Part shown: piece by piece, positions 36,713 to 50,211 of the stretch | How the letters are laid out: the number at the start of each line of letters is the position of its first letter | Position numbering within the stretch: the first letter of the stretch is position 1 | The notes under the pieces: generated by a model | Databases searched by the model: none | What the model was told of the DNA's origin: nothing | The model's input: the letters and a program-made list of their open reading frames with translations, nothing else | Position numbers and translations under genes: made by a program | From: Pogona vitticeps | Taxonomy: Eukaryota > Chordata > Lepidosauria > Squamata > Agamidae | NCBI RefSeq assembly: GCF_051106095.1 | Contig: NC_135787.1 | Coordinates: 171,019,001 to 171,083,000 of the forward strand | Length of the DNA: 64,000 nt | Direction: 5' to 3'

Positions 36713-37148
36713 ACAGACTAAACAACAATTATGCATAAATTAATTTCCTGGGAGGGTCCCTGTGTGAAGCATAACAGGCAGGGACCCAACCATATCCATA
36801 ATTCCTTGCAATTCCCATTGAACCTAGTCCTGGGCAGTCTTTATCATGCTGAGAAAAGCCATTATTTTCCAGCTGAAAGTGATTACAGACAGTTGAAAGG
36901 ACTGTTGTTGTTTTTTTGGCGGGGGAGGGGTTGGCTAAAACACTTGGTGTGGAGGTCTGGCTGAGTGAATTCCTTAAGACTTCTGAGACCTGTAGTTCAT
37001 GAATTCCAAAGTTGCCTCCCAAAATGCCCACTGTTTCAGTGGGCTTAAGACTTATTACACTGAGCATTAGGATTTTAGGTAATGTTTTAGGATATATATG
37101 TATATATCCTGAAATGCTTGCTATATATAGCTAGTGTCTGTATGTTTG

Positions 37149-37218
37149 TTTCTCTCTCTCTCTCTCTCTCTGTGTGTGTGGGTGTGTGGGTGTATGGGTG
37201 TGTGTGTGCGCGCGCGTA
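37149..37218. repeat. (TC)n(TG)n microsatellite
   Basis: About 10 TC units lead into an interrupted TG tract with GGTG variants and a short CG run. Confidence 0.95.
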
Positions 37219-37552
37219 TGTATGTAGAGACTTCACAAAGAAAACAAAATATGTATTGAACTCTGGACTAAAATCTGTTGTTAAATTTGGTACTTTTACA
37301 CTTCTGAAAATATATCTTGTGCAATGTCAAATATTACTGACTTTCTATGCCACTGTCACTTTTTAGCCATCACCATAGCATTCAATTATTTCTCGTTTCC
37401 TATGTATTTTTCCTTTTGGGTTCTCTTTGTCTTCATTTGTTGTTTATCTCTTTCTTCCCAAGTTGTGAAGAATATTATGTGTGCTTACACTCTCTTCTCA
37501 AATGTTTGCCATATCTGTTCCTAGCTATGTTGGGCTTTTTTTTAAGCTTTAG

Positions 37553-40500
37553 GACCATGTCTTCCCTTCAGAAAAGGCTCTTGAGTATGATTCGATGTTT
37601 CCGAAGAGAATGGTGCTTATATTCAGATTCAGAGAGGATTACAATATGTGGTGCAGACTGCATGCTGATGGTTTTGCAGCTAGCTGTTGCTGAGGTGAAT
37701 AAAAAGGTTGGTATACTAAGAAGAGGTCTTTGCTTTGAATATTGTGAATACTACTCGTAGGTGACCAGATACAGTTCAGGAATTTGAGTTGAAGGATATC
37801 TTTGGATTATGCCATTCATTGTTCTGATGTTTGGGAAGATTTATAAAAGTATCTTGATAACCGTTTAAAGCAGTGTTCCTCAATCTTTTAGAAGCCATGC
37901 TCCCTTTTGATAAATATGAACAGGGCTTGAAAAATGCATTCATCCACTCATCTGTGATGAGTGAAAAATGCTGCTCAACGAGTCACAGCTTCCTCCATGC
38001 ATGCCTCCTTCCTCTCTCTCTCTCTGTCTCTCTCTCTCTAGTCCTGCAGTCCTCCCCTCCCATTGCAAAAGGAAAACTGTCCTCTTCTCGCGAGACGAGA
38101 GTTCGAGCAGTACATAGAGATATAGTTCTGCAGGAGAAAGTAGAATAGTCCCATGCTGGAGAATATGGAGATTCCGTGCTCCCAATTTCAACCAAACGAG
38201 GACACATCCTGGGGTGGTAGGGAACCATGGCTCCTTAAGAGGCCGGGCACTTTTGCTTTTAGTTTTATTTTTGCTGGAGACATTCAAAAGCAAGGCATTC
38301 AAAATAGAAACTTCATGACCCCACAAGCATGCAGGTAATAAAACAACCCAAGTCTGAGGGTATAAATCAGTGAATTCCAATCCCAATAAATTGCAAGGCT
38401 GGTGAAATTTTTGACTGACTGATGAGACATTCTAAAATTTTTCAAGCCCTGAATATAATGATCTCATGCAGCCTTTAAACCTGCTAATGAGGGTCTGTTT
38501 TGGCCTGGGAGGGACAGATGGGAGATAGGTTCTAGCAGATATGAGGGAGAATTTAAGGGAAATGCACATGACGCTATCCACACAGATAAAATAATAAGGT
38601 ATATTACCAAACATTGCTTAACGAATCCGTAAATTGTTTATTAAGGAATTAAGAGGTATAATGATCCAAGGTCTCATAACTATGATTTGTTTAAGCCAAT
38701 TTTAAAAAAGCCAGGATCAACTGTTCTCAAACTAACTACTAATCTTGTAGTCTGGTTGTAAGGGGGAGTCGTGTTTACCTTAAATATGGAAATATATTTC
38801 CAGTCTCCTCTGGAGAAATGAGAAACATGTGAATCCAAGGTTAATCATTATAGTTTTTCAGGGTCACCTTCCCTGGCTCAACGATCTCTGACACTCTCTC
38901 CCTAGATGTCGAGCTGGATAAACGCATTGGCAAAGCAGCTGCCATGTTCTTTAGGCTCACAAAGGGAGTATGGTTTAATAAGAAGCTGACTGCATATACC
39001 CAAGATCCAAGTGTATAGAGCCTGTGTCCTGAGTACACTCCTGTACTGCAGTGAGTCCTGGACCCTTTGTGCACGGCAGGAGAGGAAGCTGAACACATTC
39101 CATATGCGTTGTCTCCAACGCATATGGCAGGACAAAGTTCCAAATAGAGTAGTCCTAGAACAAGCTGGAATTTTTAGCATGTATACCTTACTGAAACAAC
39201 AATTTCTATGTTGGCTTGGACATGTCATGAGAATGGCTGATGGTCATATTCCAAAAGATCTCCTGTATGGAGAATTAGTGTAGGGAAATTGCATCAGAGG
39301 GAGACCACAACTGCGATACATGCATATGTGCAAGTGGGATCTGAAGGCCTTAGGAATGGACCTCAACAGATGGGAAACCTTGACATCTGAGTGTTCAACT
39401 TGGAGGCAGGCAGTGCTTCATGGCCTCTCCCATTTTGAAGAGACACTTGTTCAGCAGGCCGAGGCAAAGAGGCAGTCCCAAAAGCAGCAAAATTAGGGAG
39501 CTGGACAGGGGACAAATTGTATTTATCTTCAGTGTGGAAGGGATTGTCACTCCTGAATTGGCCTTTCCAGCCTCATTAGACACTGCTCCAAGTCCTCTAT
39601 TCAGAGCACGTTACCATAGTCTCTCAAGACTGAAGGATGCCTAATCTAAATCTAATTGTTACCACTGAAGTTGTATTTCCTTTTGGTTTTCTCTTTACCA
39701 TTGCTGTTATATCATGTGGCATCAATGATAGTTAATTTAAAAAAAACTGGTCTACAAAGGCTGCTTGTGCCTCTAATATTCATAGATGTAGGCAAGAACA
39801 TTCCCCCAAAAGTGTCATTCTGTCCTATTTATTTCCTCTTTATTTAACATGAATAGTGAACAATTGGATTTAGTTCAAGCCTATTAGCTTAGTTGGATTA
39901 TAGAATACTTTAACAGTCAATTTGTATCAATGAGTGTATTTTAGGGGATCTCTGCAGTATAGATCTGCTGAATAGTAGATCATCTGGAGGGGGGCTGGCC
40001 TTACTATTCAGGGATGTTTGTTTCCAGAGAGAACAGGATATTGCTTTTAGTGACCGTCTGCCCTGCCTAGAAATTGCCACTTTTCTTCATCTGGGTTGTA
40101 TTTGATCAAAGTGGAGTAAACCTTTTTCTCCCAAGTCATTGTAGTTATTCAGTGTGCTGTTGCTGACGATGTGCATGGTAGCCTACATTCTAATTATGGT
40201 CGCTCTTAGTTGGCTTCTGTTGTGGTCTTTTAAAACTTTGTACTGTATAGCCCATTTGGCACTTGAATCCATAGAATGACAAGTTCATAACATTCCACAA
40301 ATAAACAGGATGAGAAATGTAAGACACGGTGTAGGTTAACCATTCATTAGGTTATGAGATTAAGAAATGACTATCACTTTACAGTATTTCATTTCATCTG
40401 ATTTCATTTTTACATTTCTTGCAAGTCCTATACAGTAATATTAAAATCTGTCTCTCGCATGGTGCTATTGTTGGTTTTTCCACAAGGACATTATGCAATT

Positions 40501-43500
40501 TGTTTTCATCCTTAGCACAGTTGTTTTTACAATTCTCTTCAATTTATTATTTAAAAAATAGAAAAGACATTTTGATTTATAGAACAAAAGAATAGTAAAA
40601 TGTGCTCAAAGAAGACAGTAGTTGCAATATAGTGGGAAGAACTGTAGGGCTTTCACACTTGTAAACTTTTTTCATTTTAGCCATATGAAATACAAGATTC
40701 CTGTTGTCATAGAATTAAAACGTTGAACTTTGTGAACTTCCTTTATAAATTAGCCAACTGGCATTTGTTCCTAGAAAAACATTTTGGGTTCTACCACAAC
40801 CTCTTTCAATCCTTTCTATGAATAATATGCTGTCACGGTGGGCACATGATTGTGAAAGCTGATATCTTGACAGAATTTTTATTTTGATTGTAAGTGTTTT
40901 TATTATACCAGTATCAAAACAATTGAGGTTTGTCAGTTCTTCAGTTTATGAGACAAGATTTTGACTTACTTTGATTGTAGCTTAACTAGTAGCTATAGTT
41001 CAGAAAACTAGGACCATAGTGGAATAATCTTTTCACTGATCTTTACATCAGGAAATCTATACCCTGTGTTGATTATTCAGCACAGTTCAACAGCAGTTTC
41101 TCCTTTGGGCAAAGAATGCCATGAGTTCATATGAGACAGGCATCTTGTTCTTTGTAAATAGCTGCAAGTTTAGTTTGTGCCTTCATGGTAGTCTAGTCTC
41201 TGAGGACTTTACCCTGAAACTGCAGTTCAATAAAGAATAAATACTGAAATGTAGTTAGTTAGTGGGTGGGTCTGTGAGAGGAAGAAAGGAATAAAGCAGA
41301 AAAGGCTAGCAGTGGCAGTAGGAGATGCACCTAAAAGTGTCCCTCATGGTACAGCATTAACATGATTTTTTTTTTGGTTTGTAATCATTTTAATTTGCCC
41401 TGTTGTGCATGGTTTATGGACAATATTATGTAATACCAATATAATAAAAATTAGCCTATAATAGAGCAGATCCTTGTACTTAAAACACAGTCTGTTCCCT
41501 ACTGATAGTCCTATGTTGACCCTATTTTTCCATTGGAGTCAGTGTTAAAATAGGAGTTTTCCAGTCAATTCTCAAGCCTTCTTATCACCTACTTCTACTT
41601 CTTCACTCTATTTTCTTCTGTCTTGTCTGCTCCTTTTCATCTGCTATGTTGTCCTCTCTTCTCCTGTCCATCTTTCAGTGTCTGTCTTGCTCCTGCTACC
41701 CTGTTTTCCGCAAAATAAGACCTAACCTGAAAATAAGCCCTGGTATGATTTTTCAGAATGTTTGTAATATAAGCCCTACCCCCAGAATAAGCCCCAGTTA
41801 AGTGAAACCCCGCCCTCCACCCTTGTGCAGTAGCCAGAAGATGACATGACATGATTTGAATAAATGTAGATTGTTGTACATGAAAAAAAATAATAAAGCA
41901 TTCCCTGAAAATAAGCCCTTATATGTTTTTGGAGGAAAAATAAGACCCTATGGGGAAAACGGTATCTTTCTATCTGTCACATTTATATCTTGTCCTGTTT
42001 CTCAAGATCTTAGTACAATTATATTTGATAGAAATATAATTTTTATTGCCACAGGTATATCATTCATAATTTTTTTCAATTTTTTTAAAAAGTAAACCAT
42101 TGAAAACATGAGAAACTAGATACATACATTTAAGTCAATAACAATAAGGAAACCTCCACAGTACGGTAGGACCCCTGTATCTGCAGATCAATATCCACTG
42201 ATTCACTTATCCACAGTCTGAAAATATTTTTTAAAATTTTAAAAATAAAAATTATTTTTTCACGTTTTACCATAACTGGCCATTAGAGGGAGCCAGAGAC
42301 AGTGCTTTTCAGAATTTCTTTTCTTGTACCACAGTGGTTCTCAAATTTTTTCAATTCCCTTTCATCCCTGATCCTGGTGGCTCAGCCCCTTTGCCTGCTG
42401 CAGGAGGTAGGTGGAGAGGTGTGGGGCTTCCTTCCCAATCCTGAGTGTGGAGCACCCTTCCCTTGAATGCTTATTCTCCCTCCCAGGTTCTCTGTCCAAC
42501 TGCTTCCAGCTCACTCTCCTAGGCCTTCAGTTGTGGGCAGGATCCATCCGCTGACCACTGCCTCAGGCCCGCCTCCACCTTGCAGCACATCATGAAGAAG
42601 TGGCCCCAGAGATGGCAACTCTCGCCCCTCCCCATCCCCACCCCTGATGGCTCAGCTCCTCCACCCGCTGCAGGAGTTAGGTGTGGGGGCATAGGGCTTG
42701 CCCGGGCTGCCTCCTCTGATGGTGGCAACAACGGTGGTGGGGTGTTTGCTATTATCTGCAGTTTTCAGGGTCCACAGGAGGGCTTGGAACCGATTGCCCA
42801 GGGACATAGGGGTCCTACTGTGTTTCCTCTGTTAGCACACTGTGTGATGGCTGTGTTCAGTCATTGATTGGGACTCTAAAACTAAGTTTTGGACTCAGGG
42901 GATTAAGAAGTTACCGAAAATGTGATTGATAAAATGAACCATCATTAATCATCAGTCTACTGTAAATAAAATAAATACAGGAAATAGAAATGGAATATAA
43001 AATACATAAATTGAGCTAAAATATCTGAGATGAATGTATTTGCCTGGTAATGAATTTCAATAGCATCCACATCAGTATCCTGCTGAAAAATCATTCCAGA
43101 TGAGAAGATCATCTCTTTTGTTAGCTTCCTGCCCAACTTCATTCAGTAGTGGCATCTGTAGGACAGTCTCAGATGATGATAAAATGTCAGATATCCATGA
43201 AAGGAGTGATTTAGATACTGTGTTCGTGTTATATTAACCTATTAAGCTTAGAAAGTAGTCATGATCACTTTACACATACTGTACTATATTTTCTCATGAA
43301 TAATATGTTTTCAAACAAATTACTTGATGGGAATACAATTGCTTTAGACAAAATAAAATATGAATGACTTTTAAATTTTTATAAACAAAATCAGTTAAAT
43401 TATAATTTAGGTGATCAGTTTTCTTGTTTTAGTAAGTTGTAAGTACTGTTAGTCATCAAGTCATATTATGAATAAATGAAGCATTTATGTTCCATTTAGT

Positions 43501-46500
43501 CATATTATGAATAAATGAAGCATTTATGTTATTGTAATTGTGATTGTAATTGTTATTACAGCACCATGGAGATTTTAATGCATCGCTTAGTGAAGTGGTG
43601 TTATCTTGGAATTACTTGCTACCTGACAAGCTTAGAATATTACACAAAAATGAGGAAGCTCCTGAAAACTATGCTGAGATCAGTAGTGTTTATACTAGCT
43701 TTTTAAAGCGCTGCAATATGATGGATCTTATAGATATCCATCAAAAATGTGGATCACTATTACTGGAAAATGAGTCTCTATCATCTGTAAGTATATCTAT
43801 AATTTATTTGAATATAACAGTTTTGTCAAGAGCTTTGTGGTTGCCTCTGGCAAATGCAAATAATATTTGATATTAGTAGAGGAAACTTTTTAACACTTAA
43901 ATATTTTGCTTTGTAAGGCAATTATGTAACAAAAATAAGTAAAATACTAGGTGATGGTCACTAAACATTTTTTGTGGGCTAGTAACTTGTATGGGCTTAT
44001 TTAGAAGGCTGAAATTAAACATTGTACTGTAACCAAGAAAGTGATCTAGATGAAGTGGAATTAGCTGCATAGTAATCCTAAAATCCTTGCCAAAGCCACA
44101 TATTAGCTGTATTTGCATCTTCAGTTTTCCTGCTAAATCTTTGTAAAGGCTAAAAGCTGTGTGGCTTATGAAGTAAGATAATCTTGTTTTAATACATCCA
44201 GCACAATACTGGACATTGTGGTCTTATGTCACAGTAACTCTTGAGCAAAAGAGAGATGCAGTGACTTTAACGTGGAAAGATTTAAAGAAAACTGCTGTGG
44301 TACTTTAAGGTTGTAGGCATAGGATGAGGAAGTTGACTGTTGAAACCTTTTGTCTGGTGGGGAAGTTTTAGAAATACTGACGGGATTTTTTGAGAGTTGG
44401 ACTCCAAAACCTCTGGAGGGCCAAAGGTGCCTCCATCTCTAACATATTTGACATTGTCTTTGATCAGTTATTCACCTAAATCAGTACTATTATTTCAGTC
44501 CTTCCGAAGTCATTTTGACTAGAATTATAACATTAAATCTAGGACCTTATCCAAGCAAAATATGTATTTATAGTATATGTTTTGCTTGCTCTTCTTTCTA
44601 CATTGCTTTTCCTTATATAATATTTAAAGCAGTTATTTACTTATTTAGAGTGTATTCTATCCTATGTCTTGATCTCAGAGCAACTATTTTCTATACACAA
44701 AATTATGATGGCAGTTTCTAGGAGTATCTCAAAATATGTCTATATGAATGGGTGGTCTTGCACATTCCAGAATGGCTAGCTCAAAGCTGGTCAGAAAGCT
44801 TTATTCCTGTCAAAGTGGATCTCCACTATTTCAGGTCTGTGCTCACTTGGCCACTTGGGTGTCACTCCTCTGCATGGTTATATTTGTCACCTACTTATGC
44901 AGCAAGCCCTGTTTTAGGTGCTAAAGAATTAGCACATCTTCCATAACCTCCTTGTGAAGTATAGGAAAGTATATGTTGGTCTTCAGATGTGAATGGATTG
45001 CAGCTGGTATCTCCCACAGCCAGTAGTCAGCATTGAGGGCTGATATGACATCTGGAGGGCTGCATTTTCCCCACTGCAGACTATTAACATCTCTTTTTGC
45101 TTGCCAAAGGTACAGCTGTTAGAATTCATTACTGGAACAGTGGACTTAGGTAGTGAAAATAATGCCATTCCTTCTACACCATCCACACCAAGTAACAGAA
45201 CAAACGAGTTTAATGAAGAGGTAAGATATGTGATTTTTGCCCTGTATCCTGAAGTAATAGGATTTTAACAGAGAAAATACTGTTCTAGCTATTAACCGTT
45301 GGGTTTTTTTCATTTTTGACAATTTTGTTTCTTTGTGACAGAAGCACAGAAGGTAATAAATATATGAGAATTTTTGCTCATTAATCGGCAACTTCAAGAG
45401 CATCGGGGCTCTTAACATCTAATATCAAGTCTTTAATATTAGATGCACATATATAGTGGATACATGTGTGAAGTTGCCTGTTTTTCTCTGCACTTGCAAA
45501 GATCTGTGTCTATGCAAAAGACCCATTTTATTAGGTTCACTTTGATTCTGCAGCCCCAGTCTGTCATGTGTGTTTGTTTAGAAATTACACTTTTGGAATC
45601 TGACATTCAACTTGAACTGATCTGCACATTTCACTGAAAAAGAAAGGAAAAAAAGACAGGTGCAGGTGTAAAAGCCAAATGTAATTTACATTCCAGTTCA
45701 TTGCAAATAAGCAAGCACACTGATACATGGTGCTTGATCAGTCCTCCCTGCTTCCTCCTTCAGAAGACAATAACCAACATTTATCAGTCCATTATTTCTT
45801 TAGTGTATTGTGCAAAATAGGAACTCTTAGTTTGTGGGTTTCCCCTATAAGGTGTTCATAGGTTATGATTTTTCTTGGACTAATGTTTTAGCTTGTTGGG
45901 GAAGGGATAATCCAGGGCTCCTGACTTGCAGATGGCATTAAACACAAAGAACCTGCAGTGCAACTGTACATGTATAATTTAGCCACTCCGCCTTGAAGTG
46001 AGTGTGATTAAACAGCATGAACAATCATGTTGCTTATATACATTTAAGCCTTGGTTTGTTGGTACAGCTATGAGGTCAGTGCCCTTGTTTGTAAAAACAG
46101 GTTTCAGAACTGTGAATATTAGTAAACCCAAGGTTTTTAATCTTTTCATAGGAATCTTTTCATGTTCATTTTCTTGTGGCCTTTTAAGTTACCTGAGATT
46201 TATTCATGGGGTCATATTAAAGATAATATGCTTTCTGAAAGTCTGCTCCATAGGCCAGAGAGCAAAGAAAATATTCTTTAGGTCTTCATTGGCTCTGAAT
46301 TGTAAACAGTTTAAAAGATGAAATAGCATTTGTTATCAGAATACATAGGTTGCACGTGTAAGGCTAGTTGTTTGTGAGACTTGAAAAGAAAAGGATAATA
46401 TATGCTTCATATTCTATGGTTAATATATAATTCAGTATACATTTAAATATCCATGTTAATTCACCTTTGTTTACTTCATCTCTTACTAGGTTTTCAAAGC

Positions 46501-49500
46501 AGACACAGTTTTTTAATGCCAAGAATAAAGATGGCTTCTCTGCTTTGTTATGCATGTGTTTCCTAAGGTATTCCTAAATCATGTTTTCTTGAAGTAAACA
46601 ATCTACAAGAAGATAATGGGTTTATGTTTTATGTAGATGCCTTTGATGGTGAAGAAAATTCTGTATTCGTATTTAAGCTTGTTAGTTAACTCCAGGAATG
46701 ACCTAGCCTTTGCTCACGTTTTAAACATTCCTGAAAGAGGGCTTGGAAGAGAAGCTTTCACTGACCTACGGCATGCTGCACAGAAAAGAGAAATGTCCAT
46801 ATTTCCAGTATGTATGAGATGTTGGCTCTAACTTTCAGAGAATACTAAGGAAATAAAATAGCACGGCCACTGGAAACTATGTATACTTTTGCCTAAAAAT
46901 GAAATATAAGACTTAATTTGTGTACCTAGTTTCCTTGAATTATGCTTGGTTAAACTCATTTGAACTTATATTTTGATATACATGTGTGGGATTGCACTGA
47001 AAGACTGTAAACTAGATATATACTTGATTCATACTGTATAGAACAGTCAGCTTTCTAGTAGCATTATCTGCTGTATAGTAAGTAGCCAACTAACTTTTCA
47101 GATATGGGAATTTTTAAAACATTTTGATATGTAATAAAAACTAGTGCTGCAGTTCAAGAAGTAGAAAGTGTGGTAGGATGCATCTGAAGACCTCCTAAGA
47201 AAAAACTGGGAAATCTGACAATGATATTTCCACTTGGGACTCTATCAGATATTCTTAATACAAGTCTTGCAAATGTTATGGATCATCATAATCATTCTCT
47301 TTATGATTGATTTCTATACCATGTAACTGCTGTGTAAGGTTACATTTTCTGATATCACTTTATAATTTTTTTGTTTAGCTTATGAATTGATGCGTGTGCT
47401 GCTACTATTTAATTCAGCTAAATTGTGTATGTCTTCCTAGATGGCAACCTCTTTTATCAGAACCATAGAACTTGGAGGGAAAGGTTATGCTCCTTCTCCA
47501 GATGATCCTTTGAGAACTCATGTGAAGGGACTTTCGCATTTTATTCATTTCATGGATAAGCTGGAAGAAATCCTTGGTGAAGTCTCAGATTCAAGGTAAT
47601 CATTTTCCTTTACATGCATCCATAATGCTGTGCTGTTCGCATTCTGAATCTATTTTCATACATTGAATTTTAAAAAACAAAAGAACTAATTTTATTAATG
47701 TTTTCATTTCTAAGAGAAAAGGTTTTCAGCTCTTGTGAATTTCACTGTATGGAGACTGAACCCATTTTGCTTCTCCCTAATGCAATTAAGACAAATATAT
47801 ATGGATGTAAAATTCTTTAAAAGAAGTTACAGATCATTAGTCTGTACCTACTTACCAGGGAGTAAAGCAAAGTATGCTGCTCTATTCCACCCCATAGCAG
47901 TTAAAGCACTTTCTGGGAAGTTCACAAGTTAATTATGCAGGCTACACATTGCTATCTCCCCTGGCGAGCTGGGTATTCATTTTACTGATTCCGGAAGAAT
48001 GGAAGGCTGAGTGAACCTTGAGCTGGCTACCTGGGATTGAATCCTGCATCATGAGCAATTTGGGCTGCAGTACAGCAGTTTAACCACTGCACCATAAGGC
48101 TCTATTTCAGTTGAAAGTCCTGCTGAACTCAAAAGGACTTTTTGGTATGTACTGTAAGACATCCTAAAACCAAGCCTCTGACGACCTCGTTGCCACCTAC
48201 AGTTAGAAATTTGAATTTCCCACCTTTTCCCCCTGCCTTTTTTTGTTCGTAAGTGGAAGCTCCAGTCACAAATAGAAGCAAGATTTTGCGTCCGGAGCTG
48301 GTTGTAACTTGAAGTAGGGGCGTTTGTAAGTTGAGACACCACTGTATTTAATAGGGGAAAATCAGTGATTGTGTTTGTGGTTGGAGAGTAGGTCTCAAAG
48401 TTTATGTGGCACGTGTGCCATAGGTTCTACATCACTGGCATAGGGGAAAGCATAAAGGAGCCTCGTGGTGCTCACAACCCTGGGTTCAATCCCAGCAGGC
48501 CAACTCAAGTTTGACTCAGCCTTCGGGGGCGGGACAACGTGTAGTTTGCATAATTAACTTGTAAACCACCCCATGAGTGCTTGAAGTGCTATGGGCGGTA
48601 TACAAGCAGTACACTTTACTTTTTTATTTTTATTTTTATGAACTGAATTAACTCCAAATGTTAACTGCTGGAATGTTTTATTCAGAACCCGGACAAGACG
48701 GAGGTCCTGAGGGTGGGTGGCCACACTGTCAGCCGTCTGGGAAACTCTCATTTGCGGGGGTGACTCTTACCACAAAGAGTGAGGTTTGCAGCTTGGGGAT
48801 CCATCTGGACCCGACATTCACCATAGAAACTCAGGTGGCGTCGGTGGTCCGTACCGCCTTTTTTCATCTTCGGCCGAGAGCCCAGCTGCGTCCCTATCTT
48901 GATGCTGAGGTGCTCACCACCTTTGTACATCCACCTGTAATCTCGAAATTAGATCACTGTAATGCACTCTACGTGGGGCTACCTTTGAGGTTGATGCAGA
49001 AACTTCAAGTGGTACAGAATGCGGCGGCCAGACTCCTTAGTGGAGTGAGAAATTATCAGCATATCTCTCCCACTCTGGCCGCTTTGCTTTAGCTGCCCAT
49101 TCGATTCCGCATTGACTTCAAAGTTTTAATGCTTACATATAAAGCCCTAAATGATTTAGGGTCTCAATACCTGGCGGAACGCCTACTCCCACCAAAATCT
49201 AACCGTATCACCCGATCGAGTCAGGAGGTGAGGCTGAGGAGCCTGACGCCAAGGAAGGCCCAGAGGGAAAAAACTAGAAACCAGGCCTTCTCTATTTATT
49301 TATTTATTTATTTATTTTATTTATATCCCGCCTATCTAGTCAATAGACCACTCTAGGTGACTCCTCGCCTCTGGAATAACCTTCTTCCGGAGATTCGTGC
49401 AGCCCTTTTGCTGGGCATCTTTAAAAAAACAACTGAAAACTTGCATGTTTACGCAGGCCTTCCCTCCAGTTAATATCTGATTTTTTCCATTTTTCTTTCT

Positions 49501-50136
49501 TATAACTTTGTTATATTGTTGTTTTGTGTGTTGGAAGCCGCCTAGAATGGTCGTTCGACTAGATAGGCGGGATGTAAATGCAATAAATAAATAAATAAAT
49601 AAAATCATTAATGTAATCTTATAAGCAACACCATTAATAGTTTGGACTAAATATTTCAGCATTTAATAAAACCAGCATCTAACTATAATCTGTAGCACAC
49701 TTGTTTAGAAACAAATCGTATTCAATTATGTCAGGTTTATGTTTGAGTAAGCGTGGGTACTATGGGGTTGGAAGACTAGTCTGTTTATACCATGCTACAT
49801 ATGAATGCAAGGTGAAGTGAACCATGACTTACAGTTTTAAAGCTGTAGACACATTAGATCAACACTTTGTCTCTGCCTCTTCATATGAAACAAATGAAGT
49901 TTTCCTTTCCTTTCATTTTTAAAAATCAATTGAAAACTTGGATGTTTACGCAGGCCTTCCCTCCAGTTAATACCTGATTCCCTTTTCTTTTTCTTCTCTT
50001 TTCTTGTATTTCCCCTTTTTTCCATCTTGAATAATTTGTATATTAATGTATAAATATTTTGTTATATTTTATATGTTGCGTTTGTATTTTGGAAGCTGCC
50101 TAGAGTGGTCATTTGGCTAGATAGGCGGGGTATGTA

Positions 50137-50211
<75 letters not shown>

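Larger units (their letters stand above)
33313..37552 (+). other. PARPBP intron 1
   Basis: The intron contains the opposed BovB segments (34,318-36,460), a DNA-transposon fragment (36,461-36,712) and a TC/TG microsatellite (37,149-37,218). 33,545-34,310 and 36,730-37,120 show no recognised feature. Confidence 0.75.
37707..43561 (+). other. PARPBP intron 2
   Basis: A 5.9-kb intron containing a hAT-like element (37,921-38,451), a LINE (38,870-39,650), two DNA transposons (41,699-41,962; 42,164-42,820) and a 33-bp duplication just before exon 3. 39,651-41,690 and 42,830-43,450 show nothing recognised. Confidence 0.75.

Noticed and set aside
37873-38386. Opposed 81-148-codon frames near 38 kb
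   Set aside because: They lie inside the hAT-like element and a CT-rich stretch. No conserved domain.
39100-39128. 11-bp-arm palindrome CATATGCGTTG/CAACGCATATG
   Set aside because: Lies within decayed LINE coding sequence and is short enough to be chance.
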